Source: Bacteroidota bacterium (GTDB taxonomy: Bacteria; Bacteroidota; Bacteroidia; Chitinophagales; Chitinophagaceae). From it: a stretch of DNA of 6,584 bases. The stretch spans positions 1-6,584 of the forward strand of contig JAEZDR010000125.1 of assembly GCA_023433265.1 (NCBI GenBank), written 5' to 3'. Below, in pieces: positions 1 through 5,879 of the stretch. Within the stretch, counting starts at the first letter, position 1. Every line of letters begins with the position of its first letter. Under the pieces are notes generated by a model that saw only the letters and a list, made by a program, of their open reading frames with translations, did not search any database and was not told the origin of the DNA. Both the position numbers and the translations under genes were made by a program.

Positions 1-192
1 GTACGCTTTATTATTGATAAGAAGGGCGACATAACCGAAGTACATGCTTTGAATGATCCTGGTTATGGTACCGTTAAAGAGGCTGTCAGAGTTATTAGTA
101 AAGGCGGGAAATGGGCGCCAGCTATACAATTTGGTGAGCCAGTAATATATCGCCTACAGCAGAACATCACATTTGTAGTTGAAGAAAAGTGA
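1..192 (+). CDS. TonB-like energy transducer, C-terminal domain (5' end outside window)
   Basis: Frame 1 is open from the first base to TGA at 190-192 and gives the last 63 residues of a protein. The pattern is that of a TonB C-terminal domain: a first strand VRFIIDKKGDITEV, a helix with VKEAVRVISKGGKWAPA, and a last strand carrying VIYRLQQNITFVVEE. The element K(G)KWxPA followed by G-(E/K)-PV is typical of Bacteroidota TonB-C proteins. In the family, this periplasmic domain contacts the TonB box of outer-membrane receptors and passes on energy from ExbBD. Some Bacteroidota relatives carry the domain on other envelope or antirepressor-like proteins, so the full architecture cannot be known from this fragment. 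No terminator with a U-tract follows; the next gene is convergent. The domain call is fairly secure, the exact role is not. Confidence 0.8.
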   Translation, partial: VRFIIDKKGDITEVHALNDPGYGTVKEAVRVISKGGKWAPAIQFGEPVIYRLQQNITFVVEEK

Positions 193-246
193 CAGGAAGC
201 GTTTACCTCCTTTTACGACCTATTGCCATAAACAGATTTACATGAT

Positions 247-264
247 TGGTATGTAGAAATACCA
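247..264. repeat. Inverted repeat TGGTAT-N6-ATACCA in the 193-305 gap
   Basis: Perfect 6-bp arms (247-252 and 259-264) are separated by six bases in the 113-bp gap between the convergent TonB-like and DUF6702 genes. No T-run follows on either strand, so it is a poor intrinsic terminator. The same arms recur at 3997-4015. Nothing else was recognised in this gap. Confidence 0.4.
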
Positions 265-305
265 GGGGAGAATAAGTTTCTAAGCCTATCTTTCTATATT
301 ACTAA

Positions 306-791
306 TCACCACTTAAATATTAACGTCCTGTCCGGGTAATCCAACTTCCTGCTTTGATCCTCTCCGTTGGCCTTTACGTTTACGATGTTTACCTGTTCTT
401 TCTTATAGTCGTGCAGCAAGCTGTTTTCTACCTGCAGTTCTTTTAGCGCTGCCACTCCGGTGATTTCAAGGTAAGTCCAAACACTCTCCTCATTTATTTC
501 GAAGCCCACGTAGTTGTAGGCCCTGTAAGTGCCATTCACTTTTACAGCAAGGTGCTTCTTTAAGTATGCGTGCAGGATAGCATCGGCCTGCTGTGGAGAC
601 GCAGGCCTGGCCATATCAAGTCGTTTACCTGAAAAGGTGGACAATGTATTCTCAAGATCGTCAGTGAAAATGCGAACGCTTATCTCTATACTTTTCTCCT
701 TGGAGTTATGGCTAAATTGCGTTAGCGAAACATAAAAGGGATGGAAGCTGAGGCCAAGCGCCAATAACCATTGAACCACAGGTAATACCAT
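306..791 (-). CDS. DUF6702 family exported protein
   Basis: This 161-residue protein matches my recollection of DUF6702, an uncharacterised Bacteroidota family of about 160-170 residues. A hydrophobic N-terminus (about residues 1-16) leads into the family signature FHPFYVSLTQ (16-25), then SIEISVRIFTDDLE (34-47). The C-terminal half is predicted mainly beta, with GFEINEESVWTYLEI (96-110) and a terminal DRTLIFKW. The start ATG is fixed because an in-frame TAA lies directly before it; no Shine-Dalgarno sequence is seen. Oddly, the signal-like N-terminus has no Lys or Arg before the hydrophobic stretch, so the export route (cleaved signal or membrane anchor) is uncertain. The gene is divergent from the HupE-like/M1 peptidase pair, 88 bp away, which suggests shared control and envelope function. 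The biochemical function is unknown. Confidence 0.85.
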   Translation of the reverse strand: MVLPVVQWLLALGLSFHPFYVSLTQFSHNSKEKSIEISVRIFTDDLENTLSTFSGKRLDMARPASPQQADAILHAYLKKHLAVKVNGTYRAYNYVGFEINEESVWTYLEITGVAALKELQVENSLLHDYKKEQVNIVNVKANGEDQSRKLDYPDRTLIFKW

Positions 792-803
792 TTAACAAAT
801 TGA

Positions 804-836
804 TTTGCTGAAATACAAATCTGCGCTTTATTTTCA
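804..836 (+). promoter_or_regulatory. Weak candidate promoter for the HupE-like gene
   Basis: In the 88-bp divergent gap, TTTG (804-807) is followed after 21 bp by TATTTTCA (829-836). This resembles the Bacteroidota -33 TTTG and -7 TAnnTTTG pattern, with two mismatches in the -7 box. It sits 43 bp before the HupE-like ATG. No convincing -7 box was seen for the divergent DUF6702 gene. Offered only as a weak candidate. Confidence 0.2.
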
Positions 837-879
837 AAGCTTCTAATAACGAAATGCGAAAGTTAACGGGCAGCAGGCA

Positions 880-1554
880 ATGAACAACTTCAACTTGTTT
901 TTTGTAGAGGGCATACGCCACATTACTGACCTCAATGGAATGGACCACATCCTCTTCATTGCGGCGTTGTGCCTACAATACCTTTTGAGCGACTGGAAGA
1001 AATTGCTGATGCTGATAACGGCTTTTACGCTAGGTCATACTCTAACACTTGCCCTCAGCACATTAGACATCATCAGTGTTCCCTCAGCTATTACTGAGTT
1101 TGTAATTGCGCTTACCATTTTACTGACAGCAGCCAACAACTTCAGGTATGGGCAGCAGAGCAGGCATAGCCGGTACATTTATATAATGGCCTGCCTGTTT
1201 GGCTTGATACATGGACTTGGGTTCAGCACTCTGCTAAAAAGCATGCTGGGTAGAGATGCAGGCATTATTACTGAGCTCTTTGCTTTTAACCTGGGGCTTG
1301 AGGTAGGGCAATTAGCCATACTGGCAGTGTTGCTTTTCATTTCCTATATATTCGTAGCACGCTTACGCATACGCCGCAAAGCCTATATTATTACGCTTAG
1401 TGCGGCTATTGCGATAGTAAGTGCCAACATGGCAATTGACAGATATCCAAATAAACGGGAGATACATAATGATAAAACTGGCTTTCAGTATCCTAAGCCT
1501 GATGCTGTTACTATCAGCATCAGCGCAACAAATTCAAAACAATCCCGGGTCTAA
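880..1554 (+). CDS. HupE/UreJ-like membrane protein (putative metal permease/accessory protein)
   Basis: This 224-residue polytopic inner-membrane protein carries the HupE/UreJ family motifs. They are H14 with NGMDHILF (19-26; D22, H23), TLGHTLTLAL (50-59; H53), LFGLIHGLGFS (106-116; H111) and FNLGLEVGQL (136-145; E141). Six or so hydrophobic segments span about 20-185. In the family, such residues are linked to Ni/Co handling for hydrogenase or urease, but no hydrogenase or urease gene is present here, so the substrate is unknown. The start ATG has no strong ribosome site. After the last membrane segment (about 168-186) there is a hydrophilic tail of about 38 residues; its last 28 codons and the stop overlap the signal-peptide region of the downstream M1 peptidase in another frame, giving 86 bp of overlap. 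That suggests a shared transcript and possibly translational coupling. Confidence 0.85.
   Translation: MNNFNLFFVEGIRHITDLNGMDHILFIAALCLQYLLSDWKKLLMLITAFTLGHTLTLALSTLDIISVPSAITEFVIALTILLTAANNFRYGQQSRHSRYIYIMACLFGLIHGLGFSTLLKSMLGRDAGIITELFAFNLGLEVGQLAILAVLLFISYIFVARLRIRRKAYIITLSAAIAIVSANMAIDRYPNKREIHNDKTGFQYPKPDAVTISISATNSKQSRV
1457..1461 (+). promoter_or_regulatory. Ribosome binding site deciding the M1 peptidase start
   Basis: GGGAG lies 7 nt before ATG 1469, inside the HupE-like coding region. It supports the ATG at 1469 over the in-frame GTG at 1421, because the protein from 1469 begins directly with a signal peptide. Confidence 0.55.
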
Positions 1555-3847
1555 CCACGGTAATAAGTTTGAGCAACTGGGCACCATACTGCCCACGCCC
1601 AACCAGTACCGCAGTGGAAGCGGCGCACCGGGCCCGAGCTACTGGCAGCAACGAGCTGACTACATTATCAAGTGTGAACTGGATGAGAAGAACCTTGTGT
1701 TAAGGGGCTCTGAAACGGTAACCTACATAAACAACTCGCCCGATCCTCTAAACTATCTATGGTTGCAACTGGACGAGAACCAGCATAGCACGGTGAACAA
1801 TGCCAACTACCAGGATGCGAGTTCCCTTCAGAACATCACTACCAATTTTATTGACAGGCAGGTTGCAAGCCGTAGTGATAACGGTTATGGGGTTAAGATT
1901 TCGAAACTGACAGATGCTACCGGAAGAAAACTGTCTTACATCATCAATAAAACGATGATGCGCATCGACCTTCCTGCACCGCTGAAGCCTGGGCAAAGGT
2001 TTGTGTTCAATTGCGACTGGAGCTATAAAATACCAGACAGGATGAACATGGGCGGACGTGGCGGTTATGAATACTTTCCGGAAGATGGTAATCACATTTT
2101 TACTATGACGCAGTGGTTTCCACGCATGTGTGTTTACAGCGACTTCAAAGGCTGGCAGAACCAACAGTTTACGGGCCGCGGAGAGTTTGCACTCACCTTC
2201 GGCAATTATGAAGTGCACATGACGGTTCCGGCAGACCATGTAGTGGCTTCCACCGGTGAATGCCAGAATTACGCACAAATGCTCAACCCTTCACAACTAG
2301 GCAGGTATAACAAGGCACAAAATGCTAACGAACCCCTGGAAATCGTAACCCTTGACGAAGCTAAAAAGGCAGAAGGCAGTAAAAGCACTGCAAAGAAAAC
2401 CTGGATATACAAAGCAAGCAATGTGCGCGACTTTGCGTGGACAAGCAGCCGCAAATTTATCTGGGATGCGATGGCGGTAAACATTGAAGGCAAAAAGGTA
2501 ATGTGCATGAGCCTGTATGGTAAAGAAGCCTATGGTCTATATCGTAAGTTCTCAACCAAAGCGGTGGCGCACACTATTAAGACCTACTCCCACTTTACCA
2601 TTCCTTACCCCTACCCTGTTGCCCAAAGTATTGAAGCAAGCAGCGGTATGGAATACCCGATGATTTGTTTCAACTTCGGCCGCACGGAAAAAGACGGCAC
2701 TTATTCGGAGGCTACAAAGAATGGGATGATCGGTGTTATCATTCATGAGGTTGGCCACAACTTCTTTCCTATGATCATCAACAGCGATGAAAGGCAATGG
2801 AGCTGGATGGACGAGGGCCTTAACACTTTTGTAGAATACCTGACTGAGGAATTGTGGGATAATAAATTTCCAAGCAGAAGAGGGCCGGCCTGGACGATTG
2901 TAGATTATATGAAGCTGCCGAAAGATGAACTGGAACCCATCATGAGCAACAGCGCCAACATCATACACTTTGGTCCGAATGCTTATTCCAAACCTGCCAC
3001 CGGGCTTAATATCCTCAGGGAAACCATCATGGGCAGGGAACTTTTTGATTATGCGCTACGTGAATATTGCCGCAGGTGGGCCTTCAAGCACCCTGAGCCT
3101 GCCGACTTCTTCCGTACTATGGAGGATGCAAGCGGTGAAGACCTTGACTGGTTCTGGAGGGGTTGGTTCTACGGCACAGACCCGGTTGACATCTCTATCG
3201 ATACGGTAAAGCATGCGGTCTATGATGCTTCCGGAGCTGCAAGCGTAAGGCCCCCGAGAGACATACGCCGGCCCGTAGCTAAACCTGCCGTACCTGCCTT
3301 TGACGACATTTCAAAGCTGAGGAACAGGAATGATAAGCGAATAATGTTTCAAACAGATGTAGATACAACATTGCGCGACTTTTATTGGGACTATGCCCGC
3401 GGAATTATTCCATACGACAGCACACCTGTAGCGATGGGGGAAATGGGAACAAGAGAGCCGCTGGGCGAAGAAGATCAACAGAAGTATGCTGGTAAGCATG
3501 CTTACGAACTTACCTTCACGAACAGGGGCGGCATGGTAATGCCCGTGATAGTGGAGTTCAGTTTCGCAGATGGTTCAAAAGAAATAGACAGGATACCGGC
3601 ACAGGTATGGCGCAAGGACGAAAAGAAGCTGACGAAGGTATTTATTAAGGACAGAGAGGTTACGGCTATCAGGCTCGACCCGATGAGGGAAACGGCTGAT
3701 ATTAACGAAGACAATAATAATTGGCCAAGGGTGGATGCTCCTAACAAGTTTCAACTATATAAATGGAAAAGGGGTGGAAGAAACCAATCTCAGGGGGTTA
3801 CTAACCCGATGCAATTACACCAACAAAAAGCTTCGGATAGACAGTAG
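1469..3847 (+). CDS. Secreted M1 family zinc metallopeptidase
   Basis: This 792-residue protein starts with a signal peptide (M-I-K, hydrophobic core, likely signal peptidase I cut after ASA at 17-19), so it is exported to the periplasm or beyond. An N-terminal beta domain (about 55-290) precedes the catalytic domain. That domain holds the zinc site HEVGH (426-430), with the third ligand E449 in MDEGLNTF exactly 18 residues later, and the probable catalytic Tyr at 506 (HFGPNAYSK). The usual GxMEN exopeptidase motif reads GMEYP (393-397), as in Bacteroidota M1 relatives I recall. After the helical part (to about 575) comes a Pro-rich linker, then a beta-rich C-terminal domain ending in RETADINEDNNNWP, also typical of that group. 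The predicted reaction is removal of N-terminal residues from peptides. An open GTG start at 1421 was rejected because it would place 16 polar residues before the signal peptide. It is cotranscribed with the HupE-like gene and followed by an intrinsic terminator. Confidence 0.93.
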   Translation: MIKLAFSILSLMLLLSASAQQIQNNPGSNHGNKFEQLGTILPTPNQYRSGSGAPGPSYWQQRADYIIKCELDEKNLVLRGSETVTYINNSPDPLNYLWLQLDENQHSTVNNANYQDASSLQNITTNFIDRQVASRSDNGYGVKISKLTDATGRKLSYIINKTMMRIDLPAPLKPGQRFVFNCDWSYKIPDRMNMGGRGGYEYFPEDGNHIFTMTQWFPRMCVYSDFKGWQNQQFTGRGEFALTFGNYEVHMTVPADHVVASTGECQNYAQMLNPSQLGRYNKAQNANEPLEIVTLDEAKKAEGSKSTAKKTWIYKASNVRDFAWTSSRKFIWDAMAVNIEGKKVMCMSLYGKEAYGLYRKFSTKAVAHTIKTYSHFTIPYPYPVAQSIEASSGMEYPMICFNFGRTEKDGTYSEATKNGMIGVIIHEVGHNFFPMIINSDERQWSWMDEGLNTFVEYLTEELWDNKFPSRRGPAWTIVDYMKLPKDELEPIMSNSANIIHFGPNAYSKPATGLNILRETIMGRELFDYALREYCRRWAFKHPEPADFFRTMEDASGEDLDWFWRGWFYGTDPVDISIDTVKHAVYDASGAASVRPPRDIRRPVAKPAVPAFDDISKLRNRNDKRIMFQTDVDTTLRDFYWDYARGIIPYDSTPVAMGEMGTREPLGEEDQQKYAGKHAYELTFTNRGGMVMPVIVEFSFADGSKEIDRIPAQVWRKDEKKLTKVFIKDREVTAIRLDPMRETADINEDNNNWPRVDAPNKFQLYKWKRGGRNQSQGVTNPMQLHQQKASDRQ

Positions 3848-3882
3848 CAGATGCAGTTGTTAAAGAAAACATATTCAAACGG

Positions 3883-3910
3883 AGGCTCCCGGTAAACAAG
3901 GAGCCTTTTT
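3883..3910 (+). terminator. Rho-independent terminator after the M1 peptidase
   Basis: AGGCTCC (3883-3889) pairs perfectly with GGAGCCT (3900-3906) around a 10-nt loop, and a T-run follows (3906-3910). It lies 35 bp past the peptidase stop and closes the HupE-like/M1 transcript. Confidence 0.85.
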
Positions 3911-3996
3911 CTATTTGAAGCAATGTTAAACCTTTTATTGAGTCCGTTGTAAGACACTAATTCTCAGCGTTTTTAGAAAACCAGCCAGCGTTGGCA

Positions 3997-4015
3997 TGGT
4001 ATTCGAATTATACCA
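3997..4015. repeat. Inverted repeat TGGTAT-N7-ATACCA upstream of the DUF1328 gene
   Basis: Arms at 3997-4002 and 4010-4015 enclose a short palindrome ATTCGAAT (4001-4008). The repeat ends 26 bp before the DUF1328 ATG, so it could be an operator or a leader hairpin. The arms are identical to those at 247-264. The rest of the 3911-4041 gap shows no convincing promoter: a TTG at about 3945 followed by TAATTCTC matches the Bacteroidota -7 consensus only in part. Confidence 0.4.
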
Positions 4016-4041
4016 AGCATTATTAACCAAAAAGATGAGTT

Positions 4042-4209
4042 ATGTTACGTTGGACAGTAATTTTCCTGGTGATTGCGATTATAGCGGCGATATTTGGATT
4101 TGGTGGAATAGCAGCCGGCGCGGCAGGAATAGCAAAGTTTCTTTTCTGGGCATTTATTATACTGTTTGTTCTGTCTTTGATTTTCGGACGCAGAACAACA
4201 GACGTTTAG
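4042..4209 (+). CDS. DUF1328 (YtjA-like) small membrane protein
   Basis: This 55-residue protein begins MLRWTVIFLVIAIIAAIFGF, continues GGIAAGAAGIAKFLFWAFII, and ends in a basic tail FGRRTTDV. This is the pattern of the DUF1328/YtjA family (E. coli YtjA is about 53 residues): MFRW start, two membrane helices (about 4-23 and 31-48) joined by the Gly/Ala-rich GFGGIAAGAAG, and a closing GRR motif. It should sit in the inner membrane. The function is unknown; family members often appear among stress-associated genes. A purine-rich AAAGATGAG (4031-4039) precedes the ATG and may help ribosome binding. It appears to be a single-gene unit between two terminators. An overlapping longer ORF in another frame (3996-4229) is a shadow. 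Confidence 0.92.
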   Translation: MLRWTVIFLVIAIIAAIFGFGGIAAGAAGIAKFLFWAFIILFVLSLIFGRRTTDV

Positions 4210-4227
4210 ATCATCCCGGATTAAAAT

Positions 4228-4259
4228 AAAAATGCAGCCTTGAGAAAGGTTGCATTTTT
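4228..4259. terminator. Bidirectional terminator between DUF1328 and the lipoprotein gene
   Basis: A 12-bp stem pairs 4228-4239 (AAAAATGCAGCC) with 4248-4259 (GGTTGCATTTTT) around an 8-nt loop, with one wobble pair. The T-run on the plus strand ends the DUF1328 transcript. The A-rich left flank gives a T-run on the minus strand, suited to ending the RibD-like/lipoprotein transcript. The 84 bp between it and the lipoprotein stop show nothing else. Confidence 0.85.
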
Positions 4260-4343
4260 ATTTATATGACACTACCGACTTACACATTTACATGAACGTT
4301 ATGCCTTACTATAAAGTTTACAGAATTGGCAATGAAGCATAGT

Positions 4344-4502
4344 TCATTTGCCCGCTTTCTGGAATTGCTTATCGTAATAGATATTGTCTTTGATGTTTGT
4401 CGTAGGTTGCGATGGCGATAACCAGCAATGCGGGTTGGTAACGTAGCACAGCTTGCAGGAGGAAAAGGCTATTAGCAAAACGGCCGACAGTAATCTTAGC
4501 AT
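4344..4502 (-). CDS. Small predicted lipoprotein (52 aa)
   Basis: ATG at 4502 opens a 52-codon frame ending at TGA 4344-4346. The N-terminus MLRLLSAVLLIAFSSC has an Arg, a hydrophobic core, and a lipobox-like FSSC with the lipidation Cys at residue 16, so a mature peptide of about 37 residues is predicted. It holds two more Cys (19 and 26) close to the anchor and a polar, Asn/Lys-rich end (NIKDNIYYDKQFQKAGK). I do not recognise a family. It starts only 12 nt after the RibD-like stop on the same strand, so cotranscription is likely; no Shine-Dalgarno sequence is seen. The well-formed signal argues that it is a real gene, although it could be the 5' remnant of a longer lipoprotein gene. It would not pass a 60-codon cutoff. 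Confidence 0.6.
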   Translation of the reverse strand: MLRLLSAVLLIAFSSCKLCYVTNPHCWLSPSQPTTNIKDNIYYDKQFQKAGK

Positions 4503-4514
4503 TTTAAACGCATT

Positions 4515-5078
4515 TTATAACGCACCGCTCCTCTCGACAAGGTAATTCAACTCAGTAACACCGCAGCTAAACTGTCGTGTAGCCGGTAACAACTCCAGGC
4601 TTACCTTCCTATCGCTTTCCAGGAAAAGAGGAATGCCTTTACCCAGGACAACCGGTTTTACAAAAAGCCAGTAGCCATCAATCAGATCATGTTGCATTAG
4701 CGAATGGGTTGCGCCGGGACTGCCAAAAAGCAGTACCTCCTCTCCTTCCTGCTTCTTTATTGTAGCAATACTGCCTGGAAGGTCATTACTGATGAACGTT
4801 GTATCAGGCCGGCCAGCTTCGTTCAGGGTACGCGATAACACAATCTTATGAGCGCCCATATACCACCTCGAGTGTTCTACATCGTGTTTCGTGGCCGAGG
4901 GTCGGTCCGCTGCCGTTGGCCAGTAACTCTCCATCATTTGAAAAGTAACCCTTCCGTATAGGGAAGTATTGTTTTTACGAATGCGATTGCCAATGTAATT
5001 GAACAGTTCCTCGTCAAACCTTATCCAGTCCATTCCCCCTTTAGGTCCCGCAACGAAACCATCAAGAGAAACATGCAT
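4515..5078 (-). CDS. RibD C-terminal/dihydrofolate-reductase-like protein
   Basis: This 187-residue protein, counted from the first ATG, matches the standalone RibD-C domain family (YyaP/YwjB-like 'dihydrofolate reductase family protein'), likely a cytosolic NAD(P)H-dependent reductase of unknown substrate. Visible blocks are HVSLDGFVAGP (2-12), NTSLYGRVTFQMM (37-49), KIVLSRTL (78-85), and the cofactor-binding and final segment EVLLFGSPGATHSLMQHDL (114-132) followed by PVVLGKGIPLF (142-152). The length fits the family. The start is odd: relatives begin a first strand about seven residues earlier, and the in-frame bases upstream do encode K-K-N-I-I-S-F, but the codon where a Met would be expected is CTT (5100-5102). 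The true start may therefore be upstream at a non-canonical codon, or the start has been lost. It is followed by a small lipoprotein gene and preceded by a candidate promoter and operator. Confidence 0.87.
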   Translation of the reverse strand: MHVSLDGFVAGPKGGMDWIRFDEELFNYIGNRIRKNNTSLYGRVTFQMMESYWPTAADRPSATKHDVEHSRWYMGAHKIVLSRTLNEAGRPDTTFISNDLPGSIATIKKQEGEEVLLFGSPGATHSLMQHDLIDGYWLFVKPVVLGKGIPLFLESDRKVSLELLPATRQFSCGVTELNYLVERSGAL

Positions 5079-5156
5079 AAACGAAATAATGTTCTTCTTA
5101 AGAAATTTATTAAAGCGCTGGTTGTCGGTTGGGCTTGATTGCTATTGAAACATTTG

Positions 5157-5171
5157 TTTGGTCTAACCAAA
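5157..5171. promoter_or_regulatory. Candidate operator: TTTGGT-CTA-ACCAAA inverted repeat
   Basis: Perfect 6-bp arms (5157-5162 and 5166-5171) lie around a 3-bp spacer in the 201-bp gap between the divergent RibD-like and DUF4268 genes. The right arm overlaps the proposed -7 box of the minus-strand promoter, and the left arm covers the expected start of transcription. A dimeric repressor site would fit. The rest of the 5079-5279 gap shows no recognised gene. Confidence 0.4.
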
Positions 5172-5194
5172 GTTACTGAACTATGGATTCGCAA
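5168..5194 (-). promoter_or_regulatory. Candidate Bacteroidota promoter for the RibD-like/lipoprotein unit
   Basis: Read on the minus strand, TTG (5194-5192) is followed after 16 bp by TAACTTTG (5175-5168), a full match to the Bacteroidota -7 consensus TAnnTTTG. The spacer is about one base shorter than the usual 17-23. Transcription would start near 5162, leaving a leader of about 60-85 nt, depending on which start codon is used. Confidence 0.45.
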
Positions 5195-5279
5195 CCTGCA
5201 TCCAGGCAAAAGGATCACTATCCTCACCCTATCTGTACAACCTACCGTTTCGGTTATTACATTGCACCCAAAATACTCA

Positions 5280-5741
5280 ATGTATTCCCGCCAGGAAGCT
5301 GCTCAAATTAAACAGGCGTTTTGGACAAGCTTTGGCAGCTATATGGCTCCCGTTCCTTCTGCTGATGGGGAAAAGTTAAACTGGATCAACTATAAAACCG
5401 GCGAGAAGCATCTTTACTTTAAAATGAATGCGGACAATAAAGAAGCGTCAATAGGCATCTTCTTAACGCACCCGGACCAGGGCGTCCGCGATCTCTATTA
5501 CGAGCAGTTGGTTGAATTAAAATTCTTACTTGAAGCCACAATAGGCGAACCGTGGATCTGGCAGCAGCGCTTTTACGATGATCAGGGCAAAGAAGCAAGC
5601 CGCATTTTCACCAATGTTTCCGGCAAAAGTATCATGAAACAGGAACACTGGCCTGCACTCATCTCATTCTTTAAACCCCGTATCATTGCCCTCGACGCAT
5701 TCTGGTCAAACGTGAAACACCTGTTTGAAGCACTAAGATAA
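5280..5741 (+). CDS. DUF4268 domain protein, standalone
   Basis: This 153-residue protein consists almost wholly of a DUF4268 domain. Recognisable blocks are MYSRQEAAQIKQAFWTSFG (1-19), NWINYKTGEKHLYFKMNAD (34-52), FLTHPD (61-66), and the C-terminal HWPALISFFKPRIIALDAFW (123-142), which closely resemble Bacteroidota standalone members. In some other proteins DUF4268 is fused behind nuclease-like domains; here there is no partner domain, and the function is unknown. It has no signal peptide or membrane segment, so it is likely cytosolic. The frame stays open upstream to an ATG at 5139, but those 47 residues look unlike the family and would cross the operator region, so ATG 5280 is chosen. No Shine-Dalgarno sequence is seen. 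It is divergent from the RibD-like gene and convergent with alkB. Confidence 0.88.
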   Translation: MYSRQEAAQIKQAFWTSFGSYMAPVPSADGEKLNWINYKTGEKHLYFKMNADNKEASIGIFLTHPDQGVRDLYYEQLVELKFLLEATIGEPWIWQQRFYDDQGKEASRIFTNVSGKSIMKQEHWPALISFFKPRIIALDAFWSNVKHLFEALR

Positions 5742-5794
5742 CTTCCGTCAGATACTTAGACGATAGGTAGATCAAGCATGTGCAAAGGATACGA

Positions 5795-5849
5795 ATGCTT
5801 TTTGTACGCTTTGGCAACGCTTTATCTACCCTTTAGTTACGCTTTAACC
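5795..5849. repeat. Five tandem 11-bp repeats (7-bp core + 4-bp spacer)
   Basis: Five units follow head to tail without a gap: ATGCTTTTTGT (5795), ACGCTTTGGCA (5806), ACGCTTTATCT (5817), ACCCTTTAGTT (5828) and ACGCTTTAACC (5839). The core A-C-G-C-T-T-T is exact in three units and one base off in the other two, while the last four bases vary freely. On the minus strand the core reads AAAGCGT. A 7+4 direct repeat spaced about one helical turn apart is the known layout of sites for OmpR/PhoB-type and SARP winged-helix regulators, although here it lies between two gene 3' ends. Another ACCCTTT is at 5925-5931, out of phase. Confidence 0.75.
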
Positions 5850-5852
5850 CCG

Positions 5853-5871
5853 GAAAATCATGCTGATTTTC
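5853..5871. repeat. Perfect palindrome GAAAATCA-TGC-TGATTTTC
   Basis: Eight-bp arms (5853-5860 and 5864-5871) flank a 3-nt spacer, four bases after the tandem repeats. No T-run follows on either strand beyond the arm itself, so it is not a standard intrinsic terminator, although it is the only hairpin of this kind between the convergent genes. Confidence 0.6.
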
Positions 5872-5879
5872 GGATGCAG

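Noticed and set aside
712..948. 78-codon minus-strand ORF over the DUF6702/HupE-like gap
   Set aside because: It overlaps the starts of two recognised genes and has no family features.
1421..1468. GTG start adding 16 residues to the M1 peptidase
   Set aside because: It would bury the signal peptide behind polar residues; ATG 1469 has a GGGAG site and a clean signal peptide.
1757..2968. Minus-strand ORFs inside the M1 peptidase
   Set aside because: They are antisense shadows with unlikely composition; the plus strand is a recognised peptidase throughout.
3996..4229. 77-codon plus-strand ORF
   Set aside because: It is a shadow of the DUF1328 gene in another frame; the real gene is recognised at 4042-4209.
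5183..5311. 42-codon plus-strand ORF upstream of DUF4268
   Set aside because: No family match or ribosome site, and it overlaps the DUF4268 start in another frame.
5795..5849. Tandem repeats as a CRISPR array or coding minisatellite
   Set aside because: Units are 11 bp with 4-bp spacers, far below CRISPR size, and 11 is not a multiple of three.
5853..5871. Palindrome as a rho-independent terminator for DUF4268 or alkB
   Set aside because: The stem is AT-rich and no T-run follows it on either strand.
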